Of a stretch of 42,099 nt of DNA, positions 20,648 to 28,493 are shown in pieces. The notes below the pieces were generated by a model. That model was not told the DNA's origin, made no database searches, and saw only the letters and a program-made list of their open reading frames with translations. Source of the DNA: Thermomonas haemolytica (GTDB lineage Bacteria; Pseudomonadota; Gammaproteobacteria; Xanthomonadales; Xanthomonadaceae); NCBI RefSeq assembly GCF_004346265.1, contig NZ_SMAP01000012.1, positions 1 through 42,099 on the forward strand, written 5' to 3'. The first letter of the stretch is position 1; every line of letters begins with the position of its first letter. Both the position numbers and the translations under genes were made by a program.

Positions 20648-20678
20648 AGGGCACGCCGGCCCGGGCCGTGTCTTCAGC
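20643..20678. terminator. hairpin spanning both stop codons of the convergent M48 and phaR genes
   Basis: GCTGAAG (20643-20649) pairs with CTTCAGC (20672-20678), with an inner CACG/CGTG and the palindrome CGGCCCGGGCCG (20657-20668). It covers the stop codons of both genes. A U-run is missing, so intrinsic termination is plausible but not assured. Confidence 0.42.
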
Positions 20679-21159
20679 GCGGCTTGCGCGCGTCCTTCTC
20701 GCGTGGATGGGTAGGGGTGCCGAGGCCGTTGCCGAGGTTGCTCTGGAAGTCCTTCCACAGCGCCATGTTGCGCTCGGTGAGCTGGTTCAGCAGGGTCCAG
20801 GGCGTCTGCCCCAGCAGGCCGCCCATCTGCTGGCGGAACTGGTTCTGCTGCTCCAGGAACAGCTGCATCGAGCGCTCCAGGTAGTTGCCCATGAAGCCCT
20901 GCAGCGAGTCGCCGTAGAAGCGGATCAGCTGGCTGAGCAGTTGGGTGGACAGCATCGGCTGCCCGTCCTGCTCGTGCTCGGCGATGATCTGCAGCAGGAC
21001 CTGGCGGGTGAGGTCCTCGCCGGTCTTGGCGTCGCGGACCTCGAATTCCTCGCCATCGACGATCAGCTGGCGCACGTCCTCGATCGTGATGTAGCTGGAG
21101 ATCTCGGTGTCGTACAGTCGGCGGTTGGGGTACTTCTTGATGACGCGGGTCGCGGACAT
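20674..21159 (-). CDS. phaR: polyhydroxyalkanoate synthesis regulator PhaR
   Basis: 161 residues. The N-terminal DNA-binding domain has the characteristic RVIKKYPNRRLYDTEISSYI and GEEFEVRDAKTGEDLTRQVLLQII; the remainder, rich in Gln and Phe (FLEQQNQFRQQMGG), matches the PHB-accumulation regulatory half. PhaR binds both PHA granules and promoters of phasin genes. No phaC, phaB or phasin gene is in this window, so its targets are elsewhere or it has a different role. TAGAGT nine bases before the ATG is a possible -10 box. Confidence 0.93.
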   Translation of the reverse strand: MSATRVIKKYPNRRLYDTEISSYITIEDVRQLIVDGEEFEVRDAKTGEDLTRQVLLQIIAEHEQDGQPMLSTQLLSQLIRFYGDSLQGFMGNYLERSMQLFLEQQNQFRQQMGGLLGQTPWTLLNQLTERNMALWKDFQSNLGNGLGTPTHPREKDARKPR

Positions 21160-21279
21160 GGAGCAGAAACTCTAAGGCGGCGCTGGGCGCAGCATGGCGC
21201 AGCGCAGCAGCGCTTGCAACATGGCCGCTGGGTGGTGGCACGCGGCAGCGCCCTCGGCATCGCCGCCGGGCATCGCCAC

Positions 21280-21285
21280 TAGACT
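21280..21285 (+). promoter_or_regulatory. -10 box of a leaderless tcdA transcript
   Basis: TAGACT ends six bases before the ATG at 21292. An earlier in-frame ATG at 21286 would lie between the -10 box and the transcription start, so this box, if used, decides the start in favour of 21292. Confidence 0.45.
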
Positions 21286-21291
21286 ATGCGC

Positions 21292-22125
21292 ATGCACGCA
21301 CACCCTGATCCGAATTTTTCCGGCGAGCTTGCCCCGGAGATCGCACGGCGCTTTTCCGGCATCGACCGCCTGTACGGGCGCGGCGCGCTGGCGCGTCTGG
21401 CCGCCTGCCACGTCACCGTGGTCGGGATCGGCGGCGTGGGTTCGTGGGCAGTGGAGGCGCTGGCGCGCAGCGGCGTCGGTGCGCTGACCCTGGTCGACGC
21501 GGATGACATTTGCATCAGCAACACCAACCGCCAATTGCCGGCGCTGGACGGCCAGTACGGGCGCGCCAAGATCGAGGCGATGGCCGAACGCTGCCGCGCG
21601 ATCAATCCGCATATCCGGCTGCAGCTGGAGCCGCGCTTCCTCACCCCGGCGAACATGGCCGAGCTGCTGCAGGCACCGGGCGATCTGGTGCTGGATGCCT
21701 GCGACAGCTTCCGCACCAAGGTCGAGGCGATTGCCTATTGCCGCCGCCGCAAGCAGCCCATCATCACCGTCGGCGCCGCCGGCGGCCGCAGCGACGTGAC
21801 CCAGATCCGCGTGCGCGACCTGTCGCGCACCGAGCACGACGCCATGCTCTCGCTGATCCGCAAGAAGCTGCGCGCCGAGTTCAACTTCCCCAAGAACCAC
21901 GACCGCTACTTCGGGGTGCCGGCGGTGTATTCGCTGGAGAACGTGCGCTACCCGCAGGCCGATGGCAGTGTGTGCGGCGTGCGTCCGGCGCTGGGCGGCG
22001 ACGAGGCGCTGAAGCTCGATTGCGGTGCCGGGCTGGGCGCGGCCACCCACGTCACCGGCGCGTTCGCGTTCGCGGCGGTGGGCAAGGCGATCGAACTCTT
22101 GCTCAAGCCGAAACGGGCAGGTTGA
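21292..22125 (+). CDS. tcdA: tRNA threonylcarbamoyladenosine dehydratase
   Basis: 277 residues from ATG 21292 (279 from 21286). E1/ThiF-like fold: nucleotide-binding VVGIGGVGSWAVEALARSG, LVDADDICISNTNRQ with the adenylation Arg, and VLDACDSFRTKVEAIAYCRR. TcdA converts t6A at position 37 of ANN-decoding tRNAs to the cyclic form, using ATP. RRFSGIDRLYG near the N-terminus and the late VTGAFAFAAVGKAI are characteristic of TcdA/CsdL rather than MoeB or ThiF. The 3' end overlaps the convergent tatD gene by 23 bases. Confidence 0.93.
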   Translation: MHAHPDPNFSGELAPEIARRFSGIDRLYGRGALARLAACHVTVVGIGGVGSWAVEALARSGVGALTLVDADDICISNTNRQLPALDGQYGRAKIEAMAERCRAINPHIRLQLEPRFLTPANMAELLQAPGDLVLDACDSFRTKVEAIAYCRRRKQPIITVGAAGGRSDVTQIRVRDLSRTEHDAMLSLIRKKLRAEFNFPKNHDRYFGVPAVYSLENVRYPQADGSVCGVRPALGGDEALKLDCGAGLGAATHVTGAFAFAAVGKAIELLLKPKRAG

Positions 22126-22888
22126 CGGGCAGGTTGAACAGGCGCGCGGCGTTGTCGAAGGTGGCCGCGGCCACCGCCTCCGGCGGCATTCCGCGCAGCT
22201 GCGCGACCACCGCCAGCACTTCCGGCAGGAACGCCGGCTCGTTGCGCTGGCCGCGGTGCACGACGCCCGGCTGGTCGGGGCTGTCGGTTTCCAGCAGCAG
22301 CTGCTCCAGCGGCATGCCCGCCACGATCCGGCGCAGACGCTGCGCGCGGTCGTAGGTCACCGGTCCGCCGATGCCGAGCAGGAAGCCGAGCCGGTGCAGC
22401 TGCGCGGCTTGCTCGGGGCTGCCGGAGAAGTTGTGCACCACCCCGCGCAGCCCGCCGATGCGGCGCAGCGTGGCGATCACCGCATCCACCGCGCGCCGCG
22501 CGTGCACGATCACCGGCAGGTCGAACTCCCGCGCCAGCTGCAATTGGCCTTCGAAGTAGATTTGCTGCGCCTGCGCATCCAGGCCGGGGACGAAGAAGTC
22601 CAGCCCGCATTCGCCCACCGCGTGCGGGCGTTCGCGCGCGATCCAGTCGCGCAGCAGCGGCAGGTGTTCGGGGCGATGGCGGTCGAGGAACATCGGGTGC
22701 AGGCCGTAGGCCGGGAACAGGCCGGGGCGGGCCGCGCAGATCGCGCGCAGCGCAGGCCAACCGTCGGCGGCGACTGCCGGCACCACCTGCATGGCCACTC
22801 CAGCCGCGCGCGCGCGCTGCCAGGCGGCATCGCGGTCGGCATCGAATTCGGCCGCGTCGAAATGGCTGTGGCTATCGACCAGCCACAT
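22103..22888 (-). CDS. TatD family metal-dependent hydrolase
   Basis: 261 residues. Metal ligands of the TatD fold are visible: DSHSHFD (His7, His9 region), GECGLDFF (Glu), PVIVHAR (His), GVVHNFSG (His) and LETDSPDQPG (Asp). TatD-type enzymes are cytoplasmic DNases/exonucleases with some having deacylase roles. It follows the DUF6116-like gene by two bases and is therefore in an operon with it. Its last 23 bases are shared, antisense, with the end of tcdA. I leave the symbol empty because tatD, ycfH and yjjV paralogues cannot be separated here. Confidence 0.93.
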   Translation of the reverse strand: MWLVDSHSHFDAAEFDADRDAAWQRARAAGVAMQVVPAVAADGWPALRAICAARPGLFPAYGLHPMFLDRHRPEHLPLLRDWIARERPHAVGECGLDFFVPGLDAQAQQIYFEGQLQLAREFDLPVIVHARRAVDAVIATLRRIGGLRGVVHNFSGSPEQAAQLHRLGFLLGIGGPVTYDRAQRLRRIVAGMPLEQLLLETDSPDQPGVVHRGQRNEPAFLPEVLAVVAQLRGMPPEAVAAATFDNAARLFNLPVNLPVSA

Positions 22889-22890
22889 GC

Positions 22891-23112
22891 TCAGTGCCCG
22901 GCGTGACGGGCGGCCGCCTCGTCCGGCGCGGCGGGCTTCTTCCAGCGCGCCAGCAGCAGGGTGGCCAGCCCCAGCAGCAGTTCGTCCGCGAACGGAATGA
23001 AATCCGGCACCGCCAGGTCGAGCAGGAACAGGATCGCGCTGAGCAGGAACAGGCGCGGGAAGCTGAGCTTTCCCAGCCAGCGCAGCAACGGGGCGAGCAG
23101 GAGATGGCGCAT
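22891..23112 (-). CDS. small membrane protein, DUF6116-like
   Basis: 73 residues, two hydrophobic segments (FPRLFLLSAILFLLDLAVPDFIPF and ELLLGLATLLLAR) with an N-terminal MRHLLLAPLLRWLGKL. The VPDFIPFADELLLGL stretch recalls small DUF1232/DUF6116-type proteins of the Xanthomonadaceae; function unknown, location inner membrane. It ends two bases before tatD starts, so the genes are co-expressed. A -10-like TAGCGT lies six bases before its ATG. Confidence 0.78.
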   Translation of the reverse strand: MRHLLLAPLLRWLGKLSFPRLFLLSAILFLLDLAVPDFIPFADELLLGLATLLLARWKKPAAPDEAAARHAGH

Positions 23113-23118
23113 GCCGGC

Positions 23119-23124
23119 ACGCTA
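23119..23124 (-). promoter_or_regulatory. weak -10 box before the DUF6116-like gene
   Basis: TAGCGT on the minus strand, within GCTAGCGT, ends exactly six bases before the ATG at 23112. The six bases (GCCGGC) are identical to those before ispH. Similar to the other leaderless promoters, but the box is weaker. Confidence 0.3.
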
Positions 23125-23281
23125 GCACGGTGGGGGCTGAATGCGGCGCTCATCAAGCTGAACGTATCCCGCCGCAGTGGCGGCGCGCATACTGGTTGCT
23201 CGGGGCCGATTCAGATTCACCGTGCTGCAATCGGCCACGCCTCAGGGGGCCTTTCCACTTCAACTCATGCGGGAGCCGAAC

Positions 23282-24112
23282 ATGTCCAAGAACACCACCC
23301 TCGCCATCGCCGTCGCGGCCGCCCTGGTGGTCGGCGGCGTGGCCGTCGCCGGTTACATGAACAGCCGCAAGCCGCAGACCCAGGAGGCCGTCGCCGGCGC
23401 CCCGGCCGGCAGCCTGCCGCAGGCGGGCGCCAACGGCGAGCCGCTGCCGGCCGGCAATGCCATCCCGGCCTCCGCCGCGCCGCGCCTGGATTATGCCGAC
23501 GTGCTGGACGTCAAGCCGGTGACCGCACGCGAGCCGCTGTACGCCAGCGTGGTGCGCAGCGAGCCGATCCGCGAGACCAATACCGTCAACACCCCGCGCG
23601 AAGTGTGCGAGGACGTGGTAGTGCAGGAGCGCCTGCCCGAGCGCGACGGCAACGTCGGCGGCACCGTGGCCGGGGCCCTGATCGGTGGCATCGTGGGCAA
23701 CCAGATCGGCAAGGGTGATGGCCGCAAGCTGGCGACCGTGGCTGGTGCCGTGGCAGGCGGTTATGCGGGCCGTGAAATCGACAAGCGCCATGAAGGCGGC
23801 AAGGTGGTGAACCGCACCGAGCGCCAGTGCCATACCGTCACCGGCACCTCCACCAGCGAGCGCACGGTCGGCTGGAACGTCACCTACCGCAAGCCCGACG
23901 GCAGTACCGGCCAGATGCGTATGGACAGCAAGCCGGGCACCCGCATCGCGCTGGGCGACGGCAGCAAGACCGTCGGCTATGACGTGACCTACCGCTACAA
24001 CGGCGAGCAGCACACGGTGCGCATGGACAGCAAGCCCGGCGCGCAGCTGCCGGTGATCGACGGCCGCGTGGTCACCCAGACCGCCGCCGCCGACGGCGCG
24101 ACCATGCGCTGA
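23282..24112 (+). CDS. glycine-zipper 2TM-domain protein
   Basis: 276 residues. Residues about 6-24 form an N-terminal membrane helix or signal anchor. After a Pro/Ala-rich linker comes a glycine-zipper block, GGTVAGALIGGIVGNQIGKG followed by AGAVAGGYAGREID (about 125-168), related to the Rickettsia 17-kDa antigen domain that often sits in the outer membrane. The C-terminal part has two imperfect repeats, VGWNVTYRKPDG...MRMDSKPGTRIALGDG and VGYDVTYRYNGEQHTVRMDSKPGAQLPVIDG. Role unknown, probably envelope integrity. A terminator follows after 26 bases. Confidence 0.87.
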   Translation: MSKNTTLAIAVAAALVVGGVAVAGYMNSRKPQTQEAVAGAPAGSLPQAGANGEPLPAGNAIPASAAPRLDYADVLDVKPVTAREPLYASVVRSEPIRETNTVNTPREVCEDVVVQERLPERDGNVGGTVAGALIGGIVGNQIGKGDGRKLATVAGAVAGGYAGREIDKRHEGGKVVNRTERQCHTVTGTSTSERTVGWNVTYRKPDGSTGQMRMDSKPGTRIALGDGSKTVGYDVTYRYNGEQHTVRMDSKPGAQLPVIDGRVVTQTAAADGATMR

Positions 24113-24138
24113 CGTCGCATCCGCAAGCGGATTGCACG

Positions 24139-24168
24139 CGGGGCCGGAGTGATCTCCGGCCCCGTTTT
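24139..24168 (+). terminator. terminator of the glycine-zipper gene
   Basis: CGGGGCCGGAG pairs perfectly with CTCCGGCCCCG around a TGAT loop, followed by TTTT. Confidence 0.9.
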
Positions 24169-24266
24169 GCATGAGCCGGCGAAACGCACGCCGGAGGCGG
24201 CGGGATCGACGATCCGCAGGGAAAACCTGGTCGGATCGCACGTACCGGCTGTACGGGCCGCAAGAT

Positions 24267-24272
24267 TACAAT
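24267..24272 (+). promoter_or_regulatory. -10 box of the acyl-CoA dehydrogenase gene
   Basis: TACAAT, in the context GATTACAATGG, lies 32 bases before the ATG, giving a leader of about 26 bases. No clear -35. Confidence 0.45.
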
Positions 24273-24304
24273 GGCGGTTCGTCCATCCTGACCGTCAACC
24301 CGCC

Positions 24305-25468
24305 ATGGCCCTGCACCCCTACGACCTGTACGACGTCCGTTCCATGCTCAGCGAAGAAGAGCGTGCGGTGCAGGACACCGTGGCGCGCTTCACCGACGAG
24401 AAGGTGCTGCCTATCATCGGCGAGTGCTTCGACGCCGGCCGCTTCCCGAAGGAACTCATCCCGGAGATCGCCGCGCTTGGCCTGCTGGGGTCCTCGCTGC
24501 CGGAGACGTACGGCTGCGCCGGCCTGAACTCGGTCAGCTACGGCCTGATCTGCCAGGAGCTGGAGCGCGGCGATTCCGGCATCCGCAGCTTCGTGTCGGT
24601 GCAGAGCTCGCTGTGCATGTACCCGATCTACGCCTACGGCAGCGAGGAGCAGCGCCAGCGCTGGCTGCCGGAAATGGCGGCAGGCAAGGTGATCGGCTGC
24701 TTCGGCCTGACCGAGCCGCACGGCGGCTCCGACCCGGCCAACATGAAAACCAACGCGCGCCGCGACGGCGGCGACTGGGTGATCAACGGCTCCAAGATGT
24801 GGATCACCAACGGCAACCTGGCCGACATCGCCATCGTGTGGGCGCAGACCGACGAGGGCATCCAGGGCTTCATCGTCGAGAAGGGCATGCCCGGCTTCGC
24901 CGCGCAGGAGATCAAGCACAAGATGAGCCTGCGCGCCTCGGTCACCAGCGCGCTGTTCTTCGACAACGTGCGCGTGCCGGAGGCCAACCGCCTGCCGAAC
25001 GTGAAGGGACTCAAAGGCCCGCTGGGCTGCCTCACCCAGGCCCGCTACGGCATCACCTGGGGCCCCATCGGCGCCGCCATCGCCTGCCTCGACGAGGCGC
25101 TGCGCTACAGCAAGGAGCGCATCCTGTTCGGGCGCCCGGTGGCCGCCACCCAGGCCGCGCAGCTGAAGCTGGCCGACATGGCCCGCCGCATCACCCTGGC
25201 CCAACTGCTGTCGCTGCAGCTGGGGCGCCTGAAGGACGCCGGCACCATGCAGCCCACCCAGGTGTCGCTGGCGAAGTGGAACAACGTGCGCATGGCCATC
25301 GACATCGCCCGCGAGGCGCGCGACCTGCTGGGCGGCGCCGGCATCACCACCGAGCACTGCCCTATCCGGCACGCGCTGAACCTCGAATCGGTCATCACCT
25401 ACGAGGGCACCGAGACCGTGCACGAGCTGGTGGTCGGCCGCGAGCTGACCGGCATCAACGCGTTCTGA
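24305..25468 (+). CDS. acyl-CoA dehydrogenase, glutaryl-CoA dehydrogenase-like
   Basis: 387 residues. FAD-binding signatures CFGLTEPHGGSDPANMKTNA and WITNGNLADIAIVWA; the catalytic base is Glu367 in SVITYEGTETVHELVVGRELTGINAF. The GRELTGINAF ending and the RASVTSALFFDNVRVPEAN part are what I recall from glutaryl-CoA dehydrogenases, which oxidise and decarboxylate glutaryl-CoA to crotonyl-CoA in lysine and tryptophan breakdown. Other short-chain or branched acyl-CoA substrates cannot be excluded. An REP-type repeat and then a GNAT and a 2-oxoacid dehydrogenase E1 follow on the same strand. Confidence 0.88.
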   Translation: MALHPYDLYDVRSMLSEEERAVQDTVARFTDEKVLPIIGECFDAGRFPKELIPEIAALGLLGSSLPETYGCAGLNSVSYGLICQELERGDSGIRSFVSVQSSLCMYPIYAYGSEEQRQRWLPEMAAGKVIGCFGLTEPHGGSDPANMKTNARRDGGDWVINGSKMWITNGNLADIAIVWAQTDEGIQGFIVEKGMPGFAAQEIKHKMSLRASVTSALFFDNVRVPEANRLPNVKGLKGPLGCLTQARYGITWGPIGAAIACLDEALRYSKERILFGRPVAATQAAQLKLADMARRITLAQLLSLQLGRLKDAGTMQPTQVSLAKWNNVRMAIDIAREARDLLGGAGITTEHCPIRHALNLESVITYEGTETVHELVVGRELTGINAF

Positions 25469-25474
25469 GCGTAG

Positions 25475-25523
25475 CCCTTCCTTCTCCCTCCGGGAGAAGG
25501 TGGCGCGCAGCGCCGGATGAGGG
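25475..25523. repeat. REP-like palindromic intergenic repeat
   Basis: CCTTCTCCC (25480-25488) and GGGAGAAGG (25492-25500) form a perfect 9-base stem with a 3-base loop; a second small hairpin GGCGC/GCGCC (25502-25514) follows, then GGATGAGGG. I recall this layout as a common repeat between genes of Xanthomonadaceae and other proteobacteria. Only one copy is in the window. It lies seven bases after the acyl-CoA dehydrogenase stop and may act as its terminator or mRNA stabiliser. Confidence 0.65.
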
Positions 25524-25595
25524 TTCGGCGCGCTCGGCGGCGGCTTGCCAGCTGCGGGCCGACCCGGCGCGACAGGAGGTTCAGGAGCCGAGGCA

Positions 25596-26147
25596 GTGAA
25601 GATCGACGACATCCGCATCGAGACCGAGCGTTTGATCCTGCGTCCTCCGCGCGCCGAGGACTTCGACGGCTTCGCCGAGCTGCAGGGAAATGCGGATGCC
25701 GCGCGCTTCATCGGCGGCGCGGTGAGTCGCGCCGAAGCATGGCGGCGTTTCCTGTGGCAACCGGGCGCATGGCTGGTGCAGGGCTTCGGCATGTTCGCCG
25801 TGCTCGAGAAGGCCAGCGGGCAGTGGATGGGCCAGATCGGGCCATGGAGGCCGGAGGGCTGGCCCGGCAATGAGATCGGCTACGCCTTCCATCCGCGCGC
25901 CTGGGGTAAGGGGTATGCGACCGAGGCCGGTACCGCTGCCATCGACTGGGCGTTCGACCACCTCGGTTGGGACGCCATCATCCACTGTATCGATCCGGAC
26001 AATATCGCCTCGCAAAACGTGGCCAAGCGCCTTGGCTCGGTGCTGCAGGGTCCGGGGAGGTTGCCGCCTCCGTTCCAGGATGTGGTGATCGATGTCTGGG
26101 GCCAGACCCGCGCACAGTGGATGGCCCGTCGTACCGGCAGCGCCTGA
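25596..26147 (+). CDS. GNAT-family N-acetyltransferase (RimJ/RimL-like)
   Basis: 183 residues from GTG 25596, preceded by AGGAG at eight bases. IETERLILRPPRAEDFDGFAEL is the standard beginning of RimJ/RimL-type GNATs; the acetyl-CoA loop is in EIGYAFHPRAWGKGYATEAGTAAIDWAFDHLG, and the end INCIDPDN-like stretch HCIDPDNIASQNVAKRLG is typical. The substrate could be a ribosomal protein N-terminus or a small molecule. It is 47 bases upstream of the E1 gene and likely shares its transcript. Confidence 0.88.
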   Translation: MKIDDIRIETERLILRPPRAEDFDGFAELQGNADAARFIGGAVSRAEAWRRFLWQPGAWLVQGFGMFAVLEKASGQWMGQIGPWRPEGWPGNEIGYAFHPRAWGKGYATEAGTAAIDWAFDHLGWDAIIHCIDPDNIASQNVAKRLGSVLQGPGRLPPPFQDVVIDVWGQTRAQWMARRTGSA

Positions 26148-26194
26148 TTCCTTTTCACCATGTCTTCCCGGGTCTGCGGGAAGGGGAGAACCGC

Positions 26195-28468
26195 ATGTTC
26201 GCCACCGTTCCCAATCCCATCCCGGCCCGCATGAAGGGCCTCAACCGCGCCGAGATCTGCGACGTCAACTTCCAGGAGTTCGTGCGCAACTGGCAGGGGC
26301 AGGTGCAGCCGAAACCGGCGCCCGATGAGGCCATCCTCGACGGCAGCGCGCTGGATGCCCGCGGCTTCCGCGAGCTGTTCGAATCGCAGCTGATCAGCCG
26401 CCACCTCGACCTGATGGCGCGCGTGCTGCGGGTGCAGAACAAGGTCTTCTACACCATCGGCAGCAGCGGCCACGAAGGCAATGCGATGGTCGCGCGCGCC
26501 ACCCGCCATACCGACCCCGCGTTCCTGCACTACCGTAGCGGCGGCTTCATGGCCGAGCGCTTCCGCAAGCTGCCGGGGATGGATCCGATCATGGATTCGG
26601 CGCTGAGCTTTGCCGCCAGCGCGGAAGATCCGGCCAGCGGCGGCCGCCACAAGGTGTGGGGCAGCAAGCCGCTGTGGGTGCTGCCGCAGACCTCCACCAT
26701 CGCCTCGCACCTGCCGAAGGCGCTGGGCACGGCGATCGCCATCGAGACCGCCAAGCGCCTCGGCACCGGGTTGCCGGTGCCGGAGGATTCCATCGTCATC
26801 TGCTCGTTCGGCGATGCTTCCGCCAACCACGCCACCGCGCAGACCGCCTTCAACGCGGCGTCGTGGACTGCCTACCAGAAGCTGCCGGCGCCGGTGCTGT
26901 ACGTGTGCGAGGACAATGGCATCGGCATCTCGGTGAAGACGCCGACCGGCTGGATCGGCGAGAGCTTCCGCCACCGTCCCGACCTCGACTACTTCTTCGC
27001 CGACGGGTTGGACCTAGTCACCGGCTACGACGACGTGCTGCGCGCGGTGGAACACTGCCGCCGCACCCGGCGGCCGACCTTCCTGCACCTGCGCACCCAG
27101 CGCATCATGGGCCACGCCGGCACCGACTTCGAGATCGAATGGCGCAGCATCGAGGAACTGTGCGCGGTGGAAGCGGGCGATCCGCTGCTGCGCTCGGCCG
27201 CGATCGCGCTGGAGTCGGGGTTGATGTCGAAGGACGAGATCCTCGCGCTGTACGAGGACACCCGTCGCAAGTGCTTCGCTGCCGCCGAGGACGCCGACCG
27301 CCGCCCACGCATCGAGACGCTGGAGCACGTGATGCGCCCCTTGGCGCCGTACACGCCGGATGCGGTGCAGGCCGAGGCCACCCGCGCGCCGTCGCTGGAG
27401 GCCCGCATCAAGGCCTTCGGCGGCGAGGACAAGCTGCCCGAGAAGCAGGCGCCGAAGCACCTGGCCATCCAGATCAACCAGGCCCTGCACGACCTGCTGG
27501 CCAAGTACCCGGAAACGCTGCTATTCGGCGAGGACGTAGCGCAAAAGGGCGGCGTGTACACGGTCACCAAGGGCCTGTACAAGGCGTTCGGCAGCAAGCG
27601 CGTGTTCAACACGCTGCTGGACGAGACCATGATCCTGGGCATGGCGCAGGGCTTCGCCAACATGGGACTGCTGCCGATTCCCGAGATCCAGTACCTGGCC
27701 TACCTGCACAACGCCATCGACCAGCTGCGCGGCGAGGCCTGTTCGCTGCAGTTCTTCAGCAACGACCAGTTCCGCAACCCGATGGTGGTGCGCATCGCCG
27801 GCCTGGGCTACCAGCGCGGTTTCGGCGGGCATTTCCACAACGACAACTCGGTGACCGCGCTGCGCGACATCCCGGGACTGGTGGTCGGTTGCCCGTCGCG
27901 CGGCGACGACGCCGCGATGATGCTGCGTACGCTGGCGGCGCTGGCGAAGGTGGACGGCCGCGTGACCGCCTTCCTCGAACCCATCGCGCTGTACATGACC
28001 AAGGACCTGTACGAAGCGGGCGATGGCCAATGGCTGACCGAGTACCCGGCGCCCGACCAGGCGCTCGTGCTGGGCGAGGAGCGCGTTTACAACGCACAGG
28101 CCACCGACTGCGTGATCTTCACGTTTGGCAACGGCGTGCCGATGAGCCTGCGCGCGGCGCGCGCGATCGAGAGGAAGCACGGCTGGCAGGTGCGCGTGGT
28201 GGACCTGCGCTGGCTGGTGCCGCTGAACCATGCCGCGATCGCGAAACATGCCGGCGAATGCGAGCGCATCCTCATCGTCGACGAAGGCCGCTTCAGCGCC
28301 GGCATTGGCGAAGGTGTGATCACCGCGATCACGGAAGCCGGCTTCGGCGGCAAGCCGCTCAAGCGCGTGGTCGGCGCGGACACCTACACCCCGCTGGCCG
28401 GCGCGGCCTTCCTGGTGATCCCGAAGGACGAGGACATCCTTGCCGCCGCCGACGCCCTGGCGAGCTGA
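26195..28468 (+). CDS. 2-oxoacid dehydrogenase E1, fused alpha and beta subunits (thiamine diphosphate)
   Basis: 757 residues with GGGGAG before the ATG. Residues about 50-400 are an E1 alpha domain: GSSGHEGNAM, the thiamine-diphosphate motif from GDASANHATAQTAFNAAS (Gly206 onward) to CEDNGIGIS, and GHAGTDFEIEW. From about residue 420 an E1 beta domain follows: LFGEDVAQKGGVYTVTKGL, RVFNTLLDETMILGMAQGFA, the C-terminal transketolase part FTFGNGVPMSLRAAR and RILIVDEGRFSAGIGEGV. These enzymes decarboxylate a 2-oxoacid and transfer the acyl group to a lipoyl E2. Branched-chain 2-oxoacids are the likeliest substrates, but no E2 or E3 gene is here. The fusion form is a natural variant known in several lineages. 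Confidence 0.92.
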   Translation: MFATVPNPIPARMKGLNRAEICDVNFQEFVRNWQGQVQPKPAPDEAILDGSALDARGFRELFESQLISRHLDLMARVLRVQNKVFYTIGSSGHEGNAMVARATRHTDPAFLHYRSGGFMAERFRKLPGMDPIMDSALSFAASAEDPASGGRHKVWGSKPLWVLPQTSTIASHLPKALGTAIAIETAKRLGTGLPVPEDSIVICSFGDASANHATAQTAFNAASWTAYQKLPAPVLYVCEDNGIGISVKTPTGWIGESFRHRPDLDYFFADGLDLVTGYDDVLRAVEHCRRTRRPTFLHLRTQRIMGHAGTDFEIEWRSIEELCAVEAGDPLLRSAAIALESGLMSKDEILALYEDTRRKCFAAAEDADRRPRIETLEHVMRPLAPYTPDAVQAEATRAPSLEARIKAFGGEDKLPEKQAPKHLAIQINQALHDLLAKYPETLLFGEDVAQKGGVYTVTKGLYKAFGSKRVFNTLLDETMILGMAQGFANMGLLPIPEIQYLAYLHNAIDQLRGEACSLQFFSNDQFRNPMVVRIAGLGYQRGFGGHFHNDNSVTALRDIPGLVVGCPSRGDDAAMMLRTLAALAKVDGRVTAFLEPIALYMTKDLYEAGDGQWLTEYPAPDQALVLGEERVYNAQATDCVIFTFGNGVPMSLRAARAIERKHGWQVRVVDLRWLVPLNHAAIAKHAGECERILIVDEGRFSAGIGEGVITAITEAGFGGKPLKRVVGADTYTPLAGAAFLVIPKDEDILAAADALAS

Positions 28469-28493
28469 GCGCGCCAGCGCGGCGGCATGGGCG

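Noticed and set aside
21286-21291. ATG at 21286 as start of tcdA
   Set aside because: It lies between the -10 box and the predicted transcription start; the ATG at 21292 fits better. The choice is not experimentally settled.
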